Positions 37,411-46,778 are shown, counted from the first letter of the stretch. The stretch is 64,000 bases of DNA from Piscinibacter sp. XHJ-5 (GCF_029855045.1 NZ_CP123228.1:1488001-1552000); one strand, 5' to 3'. The notes: a model not told the origin generated them from the letters alone. A program made the numbers and translations.

Positions 37411-37648
37411 GGATGTGCGGAGATGCCGGTCGAGCCCGCCAGCCTAAACGCCGCAGCGTGGTTCACGCGCATCGCCCCGGCCATGGGCGCGACGGAATTC
37501 ACGCACTCGTCGTCACATGAGCACCGGGCACAGCAGGAGCATCAGCGGCGGGCGACGAGCTGAGGAGGAACGACCCGTCGGCGAAGAACAGCCGGCGATC
37601 GTCAGTCCGCCTTCGCTGGGGTGAGGGCGAGCGAGGAGAGGGTGCGTC

Positions 37649-38137
37649 TCACTGGCGCACCGCGTAGCCGCGAGCCTCCATGCAGGCCAGGCTCGTCCGG
37701 TGGAACACCTGCGCATCGGCCACGGCATCGGCCTGCGTCATCGCCCAGCGGTTGCAAGCCTGCCGGTCGTATTCGGTCTGCCGCCAGTCCTGGCCTTGGC
37801 CGGCGACGAACTTCGGGTCGGGTGCGGCGGGCACCGGCGCCGCCACGGGCGCCGGCAGGGGCGCGCGCTCGATGACCGCATGGCCGGGATACCAGGGGTC
37901 GTGCCAGTAGGGCGCATAGGGCCAGCCCAGGCCGAAGCCCAGCCACACGCTGCCGCGCCAGTGGTGATGATGGTGGGCGCCATGGCGCCCATGGCCGTGG
38001 CCGCCGTGGTGGTGATGGCCGACCTGCACGCCGGCGCGCGCGTCGACGGCGCCGCCGCGCGCCAGGGCCGGCGTGGCAGGCAGGGTCAGCGATGCGATGG
38101 CGAGGACGAGGGCGAGGGCGAGAGCGTTCGGCGACAT
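37649..38137 (-). CDS. exported His/Gly-rich protein
   Basis: 162 residues. Signal peptide ending near ALARG. A His-rich stretch (GHHHHGGHGHGRHGAHHHHH, ~40-59) could bind Ni, Zn or Cu. It is followed by an aromatic WYPGHAV segment, a Pro/Ala linker and a C-terminal helical domain with two Cys (QACNRW and LACMEARGY). That terminal domain resembles the small C-terminal part of other Burkholderiales secreted proteins. Metal binding is inferred from composition. Confidence 0.7.
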   Translation of the reverse strand: MSPNALALALVLAIASLTLPATPALARGGAVDARAGVQVGHHHHGGHGHGRHGAHHHHHWRGSVWLGFGLGWPYAPYWHDPWYPGHAVIERAPLPAPVAAPVPAAPDPKFVAGQGQDWRQTEYDRQACNRWAMTQADAVADAQVFHRTSLACMEARGYAVRQ

Positions 38138-38186
38138 GATGGCCTCCTCGGCAACGGCATCAAGCTACGCCAGATCGCGCCGGGGT

Positions 38187-39446
38187 TCAAGGCTCACCCA
38201 GCTGCAACTCCACCGCAAAGCCGCGCTCGGCAGGCGGCAGCCGCAAGGCGCCGCCGTGCGAGCGCGCCACCAGGTCGCTGAGCATCAAGCCGAGCCCGGT
38301 CCTGCCCTCGTACGCCTGGCTGTCGAGCGCCGCTTGCAGCTCCTGCCGGCGCTCGTGCGACACCCCCGGTCCGTCGTCGGCGATCCGCAGGGTCCCCGGG
38401 CTCGGCACGTCGACGACGAGCTTGTGCGCGCCGCAGCGCAGCGAGTTGTCGATGAGGTTCAGCAGTGCCGCCGCGAGCAGGTCCCCATCCGCATCGATCA
38501 CGCCGCGCCCCAGCACCTCCCACTCGATGCCGTGGATGGTCAGCTGCGACATCAGCTGGTGCAGGTCCACCGGCTGACGCTGCAAGGCCGCGCCGCTGCG
38601 GAACAGTGCGAGCAACGCGGCCACCACGCGCTGCAGCCGGCCTGCCGCTTCGCGCACGCGCCGCAGCCGCGGCTGCAGCTCGGGTGGACACTCGCGCAGC
38701 GCGACGGCGAGCTGCGTGTCGATGCCGGCCAGCGGCGTGCGCAACGAATGCGCCGCGTGGGCGGTGAAGGCGCGCTCGCGCGCGACCCGCAGCGCAAGTC
38801 GCCGCACCAGCTCCTCGATGGCGGCGTGCACGGGCTGCAGTTCGTCGCGCTCCGGCGCTCCCAGCGACGCGCCCGCCTGCAGCGGCTCGTGACCGGCGAG
38901 CTGGTCCGACAGCCGTTCCAGCGGCAGCAGTTCCTGCCGCACGCGCCTGCGCAGCCACAGGTGCCCGAGCAGCCCGATGGCCAGGGCGGCCAGCGCCGTG
39001 CTGAGCGTGATCTCCGCCTGCGCTTCGCGTCGCTCCTCCCGCGTCTGCGCCACGTACAGGATGCGGCCGTCGGCGCCCAGCGGCCGGCCGTAGGTGCGCC
39101 ACTCGGTGGTCCGGCTGAAGCCGGGCGTGGCGCTGGCGTGCAGCGGGGACGCCGGTGCGTGGCGGGAGCGCAGCAGCAGGCGGGCGTCCGGGCCGACGAC
39201 CTGCCAGGCGAAACGGGTCTCGGGCTCGGCCCCGTTCGCCTCGCGCGGGTCCGCGGCCGGCGCGTCGCCGCGCACGAGCAGGCCGCCCAGCACGTCGGCC
39301 GATGCCTGCAGCGTGTCGTCGAGCAGCTCGCTGACCTCATGCTCCACGGCGAGCCACACCGCGCCGGCGACCGCCACGGCCCAGGCGATGGACCAGCCCA
39401 CCAGGGCGCGCGCCAGGCGGCCGCGGATCGACGGCAGCTGCGTCAT
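38187..39446 (-). CDS. sensor histidine kinase, PmrB/QseC-like
   Basis: 419 residues from ATG 39446, which overlaps the response-regulator stop by 4 bp. Two membrane helices (AIAWAVAVAGAVWLA region and ALAALAIGLLGHLWL) flank a ~110-residue periplasmic domain. HisKA: ERAFTAHAAHSLRTPLAGID with the phospho-His in the HSLRTP box. HATPase: NLIDNSLRCG, DDGPGVS, GRTGLGLML. Short periplasmic sensor and gene order resemble PmrB and QseC. The divergent neighbour eptA supports a role in envelope or lipid A modification. Confidence 0.87.
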   Translation of the reverse strand: MTQLPSIRGRLARALVGWSIAWAVAVAGAVWLAVEHEVSELLDDTLQASADVLGGLLVRGDAPAADPREANGAEPETRFAWQVVGPDARLLLRSRHAPASPLHASATPGFSRTTEWRTYGRPLGADGRILYVAQTREERREAQAEITLSTALAALAIGLLGHLWLRRRVRQELLPLERLSDQLAGHEPLQAGASLGAPERDELQPVHAAIEELVRRLALRVARERAFTAHAAHSLRTPLAGIDTQLAVALRECPPELQPRLRRVREAAGRLQRVVAALLALFRSGAALQRQPVDLHQLMSQLTIHGIEWEVLGRGVIDADGDLLAAALLNLIDNSLRCGAHKLVVDVPSPGTLRIADDGPGVSHERRQELQAALDSQAYEGRTGLGLMLSDLVARSHGGALRLPPAERGFAVELQLGEP

Positions 39447-40099
39447 GGCGCGCCGATGCGGTAGCCCAGCCCGCGCACCGTCTCGACCAGGTCGCGGCCG
39501 AGCTTGCGGCGCAACGCCGACACGTGGACCTCGAGCGCGTTGCTCGCGATCTCGGAGTCGAAGCCCAGCATGAGTTTCTCGAGGTCCGACTTGGGCACGA
39601 TGCGTCCGGCGCGCAGCACCAGCGCCTCGAGCACCTGCCATTCGCGCGCGGTGAGGTCCGCCGCCTGGCCGTCGATGAAGGCGCAGCGGGCGGTCAGGTC
39701 GACTTCGACGTCGCCGAAGCGCCGGCGCGGCCCGGCGCTGCCCGCGCGTCGCCGGCTCACGGCCCGCAGTCGAGCGGCAAGCTCCTCCGGCGCGAACGGC
39801 TTGACGAGGTAGTCGTCGGCACCGCTGTCCAGGCCGTGGATCCGGTCGCCGAGCCGGTCGCGCGCGGTCAGCATCAAGGCGGGCGTCGCGTCGCCGCGGT
39901 TGCGGCGCTCGCGCAGCCAGTCGAGGCCCGAGCCGTCGGGCAGCTGCCAGTCGACCAGCAACGCGTCGTACGGCTCGTCGCGAAAGGCGCCGGTCTCGCG
40001 CAGGCTGCGGCACCAGTCGACCGTGTGGCCTTCGACGCGCAGGAAGTCGCGCAGGCCTTCGCCGAGGATGTCGTCGTCTTCGATGAGCAGCAGCCGCAT
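39443..40099 (-). CDS. response regulator, OmpR family, PmrA/QseB-like
   Basis: 218 residues from ATG 40099. Receiver: LLIEDDDILG (4-13), phospho-Asp51 in ALLVDWQLPDGSG, TARD and Lys in YLVKPF. Winged helix: LTAREWQVLEALVLRAGRIV (shown in part), SNALEVHVSALRRKLG, TVRGLGYRIG. It is translationally coupled to the kinase gene downstream. Only 43 bp separate its start from the divergent eptA-like gene, so one control region serves both directions and the regulator probably controls both. Confidence 0.9.
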   Translation of the reverse strand: MRLLLIEDDDILGEGLRDFLRVEGHTVDWCRSLRETGAFRDEPYDALLVDWQLPDGSGLDWLRERRNRGDATPALMLTARDRLGDRIHGLDSGADDYLVKPFAPEELAARLRAVSRRRAGSAGPRRRFGDVEVDLTARCAFIDGQAADLTAREWQVLEALVLRAGRIVPKSDLEKLMLGFDSEIASNALEVHVSALRRKLGRDLVETVRGLGYRIGAP

Positions 40100-40142
40100 G
40101 ACGCGGCACGGTACCACCTTGCCGCTTCAGGTCGCCTTCAGG

Positions 40143-41822
40143 ATGCCCGTGCGCAATGGCGCGATGTCTGTGCATGTCGACAGGGCGCCTGCCCGCGGCC
40201 TCGCGGTCGAGGCCACCACCGAGCAGGTCCTGCTGGCCGCCAGCCTGTTCTGGGCGCTGGCGGCCAACCGTCCCTTCCTCTCCGCCGCGCTGAAGGAGCG
40301 GGCCTTGTCCCATCCTTCGACCTGGCTGTTCGTGCTCGCGCTCGTGGTGGGCCTGGTGGCGCTGAACTGGCTCCTGCTCGCCCCGTTCGCCTGCCGGTGG
40401 ACGGTCAAGCCGCTGGTGTCGCTGCTGCTCGTGGCCACCGCGTTCGCCATCCACTTCATGCAGGAACTCGGCGTCTACCTCGATCCGGGCATGCTGCGTA
40501 ACGTGCTTCACACGCATCCGGGCGAAGCGCGCGAGCTGCTCTCGCTGCGCCTGGTGGCGCACCTGCTGCTGTACGCCGTGTTGCCGCTCGCCCTGCTGTG
40601 GCGCGTGCGCATCGTGCGGCGGCCCTGGGGTCGGGCGCTGCTCGTTCGAAGCGTCTGGGTGCTGATGGCGCTGGCCATCCTGGCGGGCGCGCTGCTCGCC
40701 ATGTTCCAGCCGCTCGCCTCTTTCATCCGCAACCAGCACGACGCGCGCTACCTGATCACGCCGGCAAATGCGGTGTGGTCACTGGGGCGCGTGCTGGTCT
40801 CGGAAGCGCACGGCGCAGGAACGCCGCGGCGGAGCATCGGCGGCGACGCCGTGCCGGGGCCGTCGTGGTCGGCGGCGGCGCGTCCGCGGCTGGTCGTGCT
40901 GGTGGTCGGCGAGACGGCGCGTGCCGCGAACTGGGGGCTGAACGGCTACGCGCGGCAGACCACGCCGCAGCTGGCGTCCCTGCCGGTCATCAACTTCACG
41001 CAGGTGAGCTCCTGCGGCACCAGCACCGAGGTGTCGCTGCCCTGCATGTTCGCGCCGGTGGGACGCCGCGACTACGACGAGACGCGCATCCGCGGCAGCG
41101 AGTCCTTGCTGCACGTGGTCGCGCGTGCCGGCGTCGACGTGCAGTGGATCGACAACCAGGGCGGCTGCAAGGGCGTGTGCGACGGCTTGCCGTACGAGAG
41201 CACGTTGTCGCGTCCCGCGGACGGGCTGTGCAGCGACGGGGCGTGCTTCGACGAGACGCTCCTGGCAGGGATCGCGCAGCGGCTGGACCGCGGCCGCGGC
41301 GTGCAGCTGCTGGTGCTGCACCAGCTCGGCAACCACGGGCCAGGCTACTTCCGCCGCTATCCGCCGCCCTTCGACCGCTTCGCGCCGGCGTGCCGCAGCG
41401 ACGACCTGCAGGCCTGCACGCAGGCGGAGATCGTCAACGCCTACGACAACGCGCTGCTCTACACCGACCACGTGCTCGCCACCGCCATCCGTCGCCTGCA
41501 GGCCCGCGCCGGCGAGGTGGATTCCGCCCTCGTGTACGTCTCCGACCACGGCGAGTCGCTGGGCGAGAACAACCTCTTCCTCCATGGCATCCCGTACGCC
41601 ATCGCGCCGGACACGCAGAAGCGCGTGCCGATGCTGATGTGGATGTCCGACGGCTTCCGGCAATCGATGGCCATCGATGCGGGATGCTTGCAGCAAAGGG
41701 CGACGCAGCCGGCGGGCCACGACCATCTGTTCCACACGCTGCTGGGCCTGCTGGACGTACGCACTGCGCTGCACGAGCCGGCGTGGGACCTGGTGCATGG
41801 CTGTCGCACGCTGGCGCCATGA
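40143..41822 (+). CDS. eptA: lipid A phosphoethanolamine transferase
   Basis: 559 residues from ATG 40143 (ATG 40164 also possible). Five N-terminal membrane helices (to ~190) and a periplasmic sulfatase-fold catalytic domain. Catalytic features of the EptA/MCR family are all present: metal ligand Glu in VVGETARAANW, nucleophile Thr295 in CGTSTEVSLPCMF, LHQLGNHGPGYF, and the metal site YVSDHGESLGEN with FLHGIPYA. Cys pairs (GGCKGVCDG, LCSDGACF, ACRSDDLQAC) match the family's disulfides. It would transfer phosphoethanolamine from PE to lipid A, lowering affinity for cationic peptides. Cotranscribed with the PAP2 gene (ATGA overlap). Confidence 0.9.
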   Translation: MPVRNGAMSVHVDRAPARGLAVEATTEQVLLAASLFWALAANRPFLSAALKERALSHPSTWLFVLALVVGLVALNWLLLAPFACRWTVKPLVSLLLVATAFAIHFMQELGVYLDPGMLRNVLHTHPGEARELLSLRLVAHLLLYAVLPLALLWRVRIVRRPWGRALLVRSVWVLMALAILAGALLAMFQPLASFIRNQHDARYLITPANAVWSLGRVLVSEAHGAGTPRRSIGGDAVPGPSWSAAARPRLVVLVVGETARAANWGLNGYARQTTPQLASLPVINFTQVSSCGTSTEVSLPCMFAPVGRRDYDETRIRGSESLLHVVARAGVDVQWIDNQGGCKGVCDGLPYESTLSRPADGLCSDGACFDETLLAGIAQRLDRGRGVQLLVLHQLGNHGPGYFRRYPPPFDRFAPACRSDDLQACTQAEIVNAYDNALLYTDHVLATAIRRLQARAGEVDSALVYVSDHGESLGENNLFLHGIPYAIAPDTQKRVPMLMWMSDGFRQSMAIDAGCLQQRATQPAGHDHLFHTLLGLLDVRTALHEPAWDLVHGCRTLAP

Positions 41823-42532
41823 CGGCGGCGCGCGACGCACGGATCGCCGCCGTGGCGGGCGGCCTGCTGGTGCTGTGGGATGCGTCGGGCTGGGACCTGG
41901 CCGTCGTGCGCTGGTTCGGCGATGCGCAGGGATTCGCGTGGCGCGACGCGTGGTTCACCAGCGGGCTGTTGCACGAAGGCGGGCGGGTGCTGGCATGGCT
42001 GGTGCTGGCGCTGCTCGCACTCGACGCGCAACGTGCGCTGATCGCGGGTCCCTCGAGGTCCGAGCGTCGCCACTGGCTGCTGGTGAGCTTGGCCTGCCTG
42101 GTGCTGATTCCCGCGCTGAAGCGCTTCAGCCACACGAGCTGTCCGTGGGACCTCGTCGAATTCGGCGGCGTCGCCGCGCACGTGCCGCACTGGTGGATCG
42201 GTGTGCGCGACGGCGGGCCGGGGCACTGCTTTCCGTCGGGGCATGCGGTGGCTGCGTTCGGCTTTCTTCCGGGATATTTCCTGTGGCGTGAAGCGAGGCC
42301 GCGACTGGCGCGCGCCTGGCTCGCGGGCGTGTGCCTGGCGGGGCTGCTGTTCGGCGCGGCGCAGCTGGTGCGCGGGGCGCACTATCCGAGTCACTCGCTG
42401 TGGTCGGCGTGGCTGTGCTGGGTGATGTGCACGGCCGTGGCGCGCGGCCGCCTCACTGCCCGAACTGCGCCAGGTAGTGCGACAGGTTCCCCAGCTCCTC
42501 GTCGCTCAGCCCCCGCAGCACCGACGCCATGA
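41819..42532 (+). CDS. PAP2-family membrane phosphatase
   Basis: 237 residues, start overlapping the eptA stop. Several membrane helices; the phosphatase motifs are KRFSHTSCPWD (C1 variant), CFPSGHAVAAF (C2, PSGH) and RGAHYPSHSLWSAW (C3 with the nucleophile His). Relatives next to eptA act on undecaprenyl pyrophosphate or lipid A phosphates. The last 80 bp overlap the end of the convergent cytochrome gene, and the final ~25 residues (ARTAPGSATGSPAPRRSA) are low-complexity and may be an extension of no function. Confidence 0.85.
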   Translation: MTAARDARIAAVAGGLLVLWDASGWDLAVVRWFGDAQGFAWRDAWFTSGLLHEGGRVLAWLVLALLALDAQRALIAGPSRSERRHWLLVSLACLVLIPALKRFSHTSCPWDLVEFGGVAAHVPHWWIGVRDGGPGHCFPSGHAVAAFGFLPGYFLWREARPRLARAWLAGVCLAGLLFGAAQLVRGAHYPSHSLWSAWLCWVMCTAVARGRLTARTAPGSATGSPAPRRSAPAAPTP

Positions 42533-43031
42533 GCGTGTCGCGGCCCGGGCCCGGGCTGTCCCTGAACTGCTGCATCGAGGCCAGGAGATAGGCCTCGTTC
42601 TGCTGCGCGAGCCGCGGCACCTGCTGCTGCCCGGTGTAGTCGGCGCGATGGCAGGTGCCGCACAGCAGCTTGCGCGCCGTCTGCTCGCCGGCGCGGTACT
42701 TCGCCGGGTCGCGCGGCAGCGACTGCGGCACCACCGGCTGCGCGGCGTAGTAGCCGGCCAGCGCCGTGATCTCCGCGTCGGTCATGCCGGCCATCGCGGC
42801 CTTCATCGCCGGCACGTCGCGCAGCCCCTCGCGAATCAGCACCAGCTGGTTCTCGATGAAGAGCCTGGGCTGGCCTGCGAGGGAAGGCCAGTGCGCGACG
42901 GCGGCGTTGCCGCGCGGCCCGTGGCAGCCCGCACAGGCGGCCAGCCGCTGCGGACTCGTCTGCGCGGGTGCAGTCGCGGCGGCGGCCAACAGCAGCGCCG
43001 CCGCGGCGCGCTTCGCGCCGTCAACGGACAT
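42453..43031 (-). CDS. periplasmic diheme cytochrome c (c4-like)
   Basis: 192 residues with a signal peptide (LLLAAAATAPAQ). Two heme c sites: CAGCHG near residue 33 and CGTCHR near 125, each followed by a c-type domain with likely Met ligands (MTDAEITALAGYYA and DTLMASVLRGLSDEE). Its start overlaps the 3' end of the sugar-dehydrogenase gene by 11 bp, so the two are translated from one mRNA. It is the likely electron acceptor of that dehydrogenase. Confidence 0.87.
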   Translation of the reverse strand: MSVDGAKRAAAALLLAAAATAPAQTSPQRLAACAGCHGPRGNAAVAHWPSLAGQPRLFIENQLVLIREGLRDVPAMKAAMAGMTDAEITALAGYYAAQPVVPQSLPRDPAKYRAGEQTARKLLCGTCHRADYTGQQQVPRLAQQNEAYLLASMQQFRDSPGPGRDTLMASVLRGLSDEELGNLSHYLAQFGQ

Positions 43032-44265
43032 ACGAGATGCGATAGATCGCGCCGAGCTGCTCGTCCGACAGCAGCAGCGCGCCGTCGGGCATCTGCAGCA
43101 GGTACACCGGGCGGCCGCTGAACGCTTCGGTCGCGGGATCGAGGAAGCCGGTCATGAACGGCGAGACCGTGAGGTTCCTGCCGGCGGCGTCGGCGCGCAC
43201 CGTGACCACATCGAAGCCTAACTTGCGCGTGCGGTTCCACGAGCCCTTGCGCGCGACGAACATCGCGTTGCGGTACTCCGCCGGGAACATCGTGCCGGTG
43301 TAGAAGTGGACGCCCATGACGGCCGCGTGCGGTCCCATCGTCTTCACCGGCAGCACCGTGTTCGCGCAGGCATTGGGCCGCGGGAAGTCCTTGTCGGCGA
43401 TGCCGTTGGCGTGGCAGTACGGAAAGCCGAAGTTCGCACCGGTGCCGGCGAGGCGGTTGAGCTCGTCCTCGGGCGCGTCGTCGCCCATCCAGTCGCGCCC
43501 GTGGTCGGTGAACCAGAGCTCTCGCGTCACCGGATGCCAGGCGAATCCCTGCGTGTTGCGCACGCCGCGCGCGATGACCTCCATGCCGGAGCCGTCGGGG
43601 TTGTAGCGGCGGATCTGCGCGTACTCGTCGCCCGGCACGCAGATGTTGCACGGCGCGCCGAACGGCACGTAGAGCTTGCCGTCGGGGCCGAACGCGATGT
43701 ACTTCCAGTTGTGGTGCTGCTCCTTCGGCAGCTTGAACGCGGCGGTCATGTCGACCGGCTGCACCGCGGGATGGGCCTCGATGCCGTCGAAGCGCAGCAC
43801 CTTGTCGATCGCCATCACGTACAGCGCGCCGTTGTGCATCGCGACGCCGGAAGGCTGCGTCAGCTTGTCGACGACGATGCGACTGGTGCGCTGGGTGCCG
43901 TTGTCGGTGATCTCGTAGACCCGGCCGATGACGCGCGTGCCCACATAGACCTTGCCGCTGTTGCCGCGCACCATCGCGCGGGCGCCGGGAATGCCGGTGG
44001 CCCAGAGCTCGGCGCGAAAGCCCGGAAGGAGCTTGAAGCTGCCGAGCGGAATCTCGTTCGGCGAGGTGACCGTCATGCGCCCCGGATGCGGCGCCAGCGG
44101 CGACGCGGCCTGCTCGGGACTGCGCCCCTGCTGCCAGACCGGCGCGGGCGTCGCGGCAGCCGCGGCCGGGCTTGCTGGCGCGGCCGGTGGCGCTGCGGGA
44201 GGCGGCGTCGTCTGGCATGCCGCCAGCAGCACCGCCGACGCGGCCAGGAGTGACTTGGTGCGCAT
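43021..44265 (-). CDS. PQQ-dependent sugar dehydrogenase-like lipoprotein (sorbosone dehydrogenase family)
   Basis: 414 residues. Lipobox LLAAC with a long Ala/Pro linker to about 60, then a six-bladed beta-propeller. Recognisable blades and loops: LPGFRAELWATGIPGAR, NWKYIAFGPDGKLYV, NTQGFAWHPVTRELWFTDHGRDWMG and NFGFPYCHANG (quoted in pieces). These match the GSDH/sorbosone-dehydrogenase group that binds PQQ and Ca. With the overlapping diheme cytochrome gene downstream it forms a periplasmic oxidation module. Substrate unknown, and no PQQ biosynthesis gene is in the window. Confidence 0.83.
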   Translation of the reverse strand: MRTKSLLAASAVLLAACQTTPPPAAPPAAPASPAAAAATPAPVWQQGRSPEQAASPLAPHPGRMTVTSPNEIPLGSFKLLPGFRAELWATGIPGARAMVRGNSGKVYVGTRVIGRVYEITDNGTQRTSRIVVDKLTQPSGVAMHNGALYVMAIDKVLRFDGIEAHPAVQPVDMTAAFKLPKEQHHNWKYIAFGPDGKLYVPFGAPCNICVPGDEYAQIRRYNPDGSGMEVIARGVRNTQGFAWHPVTRELWFTDHGRDWMGDDAPEDELNRLAGTGANFGFPYCHANGIADKDFPRPNACANTVLPVKTMGPHAAVMGVHFYTGTMFPAEYRNAMFVARKGSWNRTRKLGFDVVTVRADAAGRNLTVSPFMTGFLDPATEAFSGRPVYLLQMPDGALLLSDEQLGAIYRISYVR

Positions 44266-44355
44266 CTCGTCTCCTCGTGCGGATGTTGCAAGGCCGCGGA
44301 ATGTTGGCCCGTCCGCGCGGCCCTGGTGAGACCGGGGTTGATGCCGAACGGTGCT

Positions 44356-45177
44356 TCAGAACCCGTAGAGCAGCGCCGGGTTGCTCACGAGGATGCTGTC
44401 GCGCGTCGCCTGGTCGTCCGCCCATCGCAGCAGCAGGTCGAGCATCGCCGCATTCGACGGCGCCGGATCCTGGTTCGGATGCGGCCAGTTGCTCGCCCAC
44501 AGGCAGCGCGCGGGATGGGCCTTGACCAGCGCGCGCGCCAGCGCGCTCACGTCGTCGTAGCCGGGAGCGCCTGCCTTCGAGGTCTCGTACGGCGCGGACA
44601 GCTTCACCCACACGTCGCCCGATCCGACCAGGCGCAGCAGCGACCGGAACGCCGGATCGTCGACGCCGACGGGTTCGAGGAACTTCCCGTTGTGGTCGAT
44701 GACCAGGTCGCACGGCAAACGCGACAGCAGCGCTTCGCGCTGCGCAAACTCGCGACCGTCGAACTGCAGGTCGATGTGCCAGCCGAGCGGCGCGATGCGT
44801 GCAGCCATCGTCTCCAGCGAGTCCCAGCCCATCACGGGCTTCATCAGCATCAGATAGCGGATGCCGCGCACGCCTTGGTCGTGCAGCCGCTCCAGCTGCT
44901 CGTCGCTCACGTCCGTGGGCACCACCGCCACGCCGCGCGCCGCGGCGCCGAACCCGGCCATCGCGTCGAGCGTGCAGCGATTGTCGAAGCCGTAGGCCGA
45001 AGGCTGCACCACCACCACGCGTTCGAGGCCCAGTGCGGCCTGCACTTCGCGATAGGCCGCCACCGGCGCGGCAGGCGGCTTGAAGGTCGCCGTCGGCGCG
45101 AGCGCGTAGCGGTCGTCGTAGACGTGGATGTGGCAATCGCAGCTGCCGGCCGGTGCTTGCAGCGTCGGTGTTTCCAT
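44356..45177 (-). CDS. amidohydrolase, LigI-like (2-pyrone-4,6-dicarboxylate hydrolase family)
   Basis: 273 residues from ATG 45177; the longer frame upstream is not supported. TIM-barrel motifs: CDCHIHVYDDRYALAP near the N-terminus (HxH), VVVQPSAYGFDN, RGIRYLML, LVIDHNGKF and WASNWPHPNQ. This pattern is that of the PDC-lactonase (LigI) and galactarolactone-isomerase branch, which needs no or one metal. LigI acts in protocatechuate 4,5-cleavage, which would fit with vanAB here, but other substrates are possible. Divergent from the TRAP operon. Confidence 0.82.
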   Translation of the reverse strand: METPTLQAPAGSCDCHIHVYDDRYALAPTATFKPPAAPVAAYREVQAALGLERVVVVQPSAYGFDNRCTLDAMAGFGAAARGVAVVPTDVSDEQLERLHDQGVRGIRYLMLMKPVMGWDSLETMAARIAPLGWHIDLQFDGREFAQREALLSRLPCDLVIDHNGKFLEPVGVDDPAFRSLLRLVGSGDVWVKLSAPYETSKAGAPGYDDVSALARALVKAHPARCLWASNWPHPNQDPAPSNAAMLDLLLRWADDQATRDSILVSNPALLYGF

Positions 45178-45286
45178 GGCGGTGGTCGGAATGGAAGGAC
45201 CGGGTGTGCCGCAATTGACACCCCCGGAAGCGGATGACATCCTGAACCGGACCGATTGCTTTGTCGACGCTTTTCGGGAGTTCGGC

Positions 45287-46285
45287 ATGAAGGCTTTGCT
45301 CCGTGTGGTGTTCCGTGTGGGTTCGGCAGCCGCCTTGGCCCTCACCGGCCTGGCTGCGCAGGGGCAGGCGGCGATCACGCTGCACGGCGCTTCGCAGTTC
45401 AACGACCAGCACGCCTTCACCAAGGCCATGGTCCGCTTCGAGGAACTGGTCAAGAAGTACTACGGCAAGCCGGTCAACTTCGTCCTGCACAAGAACAGCG
45501 AGCTCGGTCTCGAGAAGGACTACTTCGCCTACATGAACCAGGGCAAGGCGGTCGACTACGCCATCGTCTCGCCGGCGCACATGTCCACCTTCTCGAAGGC
45601 CGCGCCTTTCATCGACGCGCCGTTCCTGTTCCGCGACCTCGACCACTGGAACAAGGTGCTCGACCAGGACGTGCTCAAGCCGATCGCCGACGAGATCGCG
45701 CAGAAGGCCGACGTGATGCTGATCGGCTATGCCGGCGGCGGCACGCGCAACGTGTTCGCCAACAAGCCGGTGCGCAACCTCAACGAGATGAAGGGCCTCA
45801 AGGTGCGTGTGCAGGGCGCGCCCATCTGGAGCCGCACCTTCGCCGCGACCGGCATGTCGCCCACCGTCATCGCCTACAACGAGGTCTACAACGCGATCCA
45901 GAACGGCGTCATCTCGGCCGGCGAGAACGAGGCCGCCGGGGTGGAGCAGATGAAATTCTTCGAGGTCGCGCCCAACCTCAGCATGACGCAGCATGCGATC
46001 ACCATCCGGCCGCTGTGCTTCTCGGGCAAGACCTTCGCCACGCTGCCCAAGGACCTGCAGGACGCCATCCTGAAGGCCGGCAAGGAAGCCGGCGCCTACG
46101 GCCGCCAGGTCGAGTCGAGCGAGGACGAGGCCAAGCTCGAGGCGCTGGAGAAGGCAGGGCGCCTCAAGCGTATTCCGTTCGCCGACCGCGCGCAGATGCA
46201 GAAGCTGGTCGATCCGGTGATGGCCGCCTACGCCAAGGAGATCGGCGCCGAGGCGATCCACGCGAAGATCATCGGCATCAAGTGA
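45287..46285 (+). CDS. TRAP transporter solute-binding protein, DctP family
   Basis: 332 residues from ATG 45287, the start that yields a signal peptide (SAAALALTGLAAQGQAA). DctP-type features: ITLHGASQFNDQHAFTKAM, a long-hinge fold, AYNEVYNAIQNGVISAGENE (the carboxylate-binding region; GENE motif), and Arg in LKVRVQGAP that should clamp a ligand carboxylate. First gene of a DctP-Q-M operon; divergent from the LigI-like gene, which hints at an organic-acid or aromatic-acid ligand. Confidence 0.9.
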   Translation: MKALLRVVFRVGSAAALALTGLAAQGQAAITLHGASQFNDQHAFTKAMVRFEELVKKYYGKPVNFVLHKNSELGLEKDYFAYMNQGKAVDYAIVSPAHMSTFSKAAPFIDAPFLFRDLDHWNKVLDQDVLKPIADEIAQKADVMLIGYAGGGTRNVFANKPVRNLNEMKGLKVRVQGAPIWSRTFAATGMSPTVIAYNEVYNAIQNGVISAGENEAAGVEQMKFFEVAPNLSMTQHAITIRPLCFSGKTFATLPKDLQDAILKAGKEAGAYGRQVESSEDEAKLEALEKAGRLKRIPFADRAQMQKLVDPVMAAYAKEIGAEAIHAKIIGIK

Positions 46286-46295
46286 TCCGCGCGGC

Positions 46296-46778
46296 GTGAG
46301 AAAGCTGCTTGCCGCCTGGCACCGTGTGCTGGTCGCGCTGCTGGTCGCCAGCGTCGCGATCCTGGTCGTCCCGGTCACCCTGCAGATCGTCTCGCGCTAC
46401 ACCCAGCTCATCCCCTCGTACATCTGGACCGAGGAGCTGTCGCGCTTCCTGTTCATCTGGATGATCATGATCGGCGCGATGATCGGCGTGCGCGAGGGCA
46501 CGCACTTCGACGTCGACGTGTGGCCCGATCTCGCCCCGAAGCCCCAGGCGCTGCTCGCCGTGGTGTCGCACCTGTGCATGCTGGTGTTCGCGATCGTGTT
46601 CGTGGCATGGGGCGTGCGCTTCGTGCGCTTCGGGTGGGACCAGACCTCGGAGCTCGCCGAGCTGCCGATGCCGTGGATCTTCGCCGCCTGGCCCATCGCC
46701 GGGCTCACGTGGATCGTGTTCCTCGGCGAGCACTTCGTCGACAACCTGCGCGTGCTCATGGCGCGTCATGAGGCATGA
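46296..46778 (+). CDS. TRAP transporter small permease, DctQ family
   Basis: 160 residues from GTG 46296. Four membrane helices: ALLVASVAILVVPVTLQIVS, FIWMIMIGAMIGV, LLAVVSHLCMLVFAIVFVAW and IFAAWPIAGLTWIVFL. The DctQ signature WTEELSRFLFIW and the short HFDVDVW loop are present. It overlaps the DctM gene by 4 bp (ATGA). Confidence 0.9.
   Translation: MRKLLAAWHRVLVALLVASVAILVVPVTLQIVSRYTQLIPSYIWTEELSRFLFIWMIMIGAMIGVREGTHFDVDVWPDLAPKPQALLAVVSHLCMLVFAIVFVAWGVRFVRFGWDQTSELAELPMPWIFAAWPIAGLTWIVFLGEHFVDNLRVLMARHEA

Noticed and set aside
37411..37648. Possible small gene between the diguanylate cyclase and the His-rich protein
   Set aside because: Only frames of shadow composition without ribosome sites; nothing convincing in these 238 bp.
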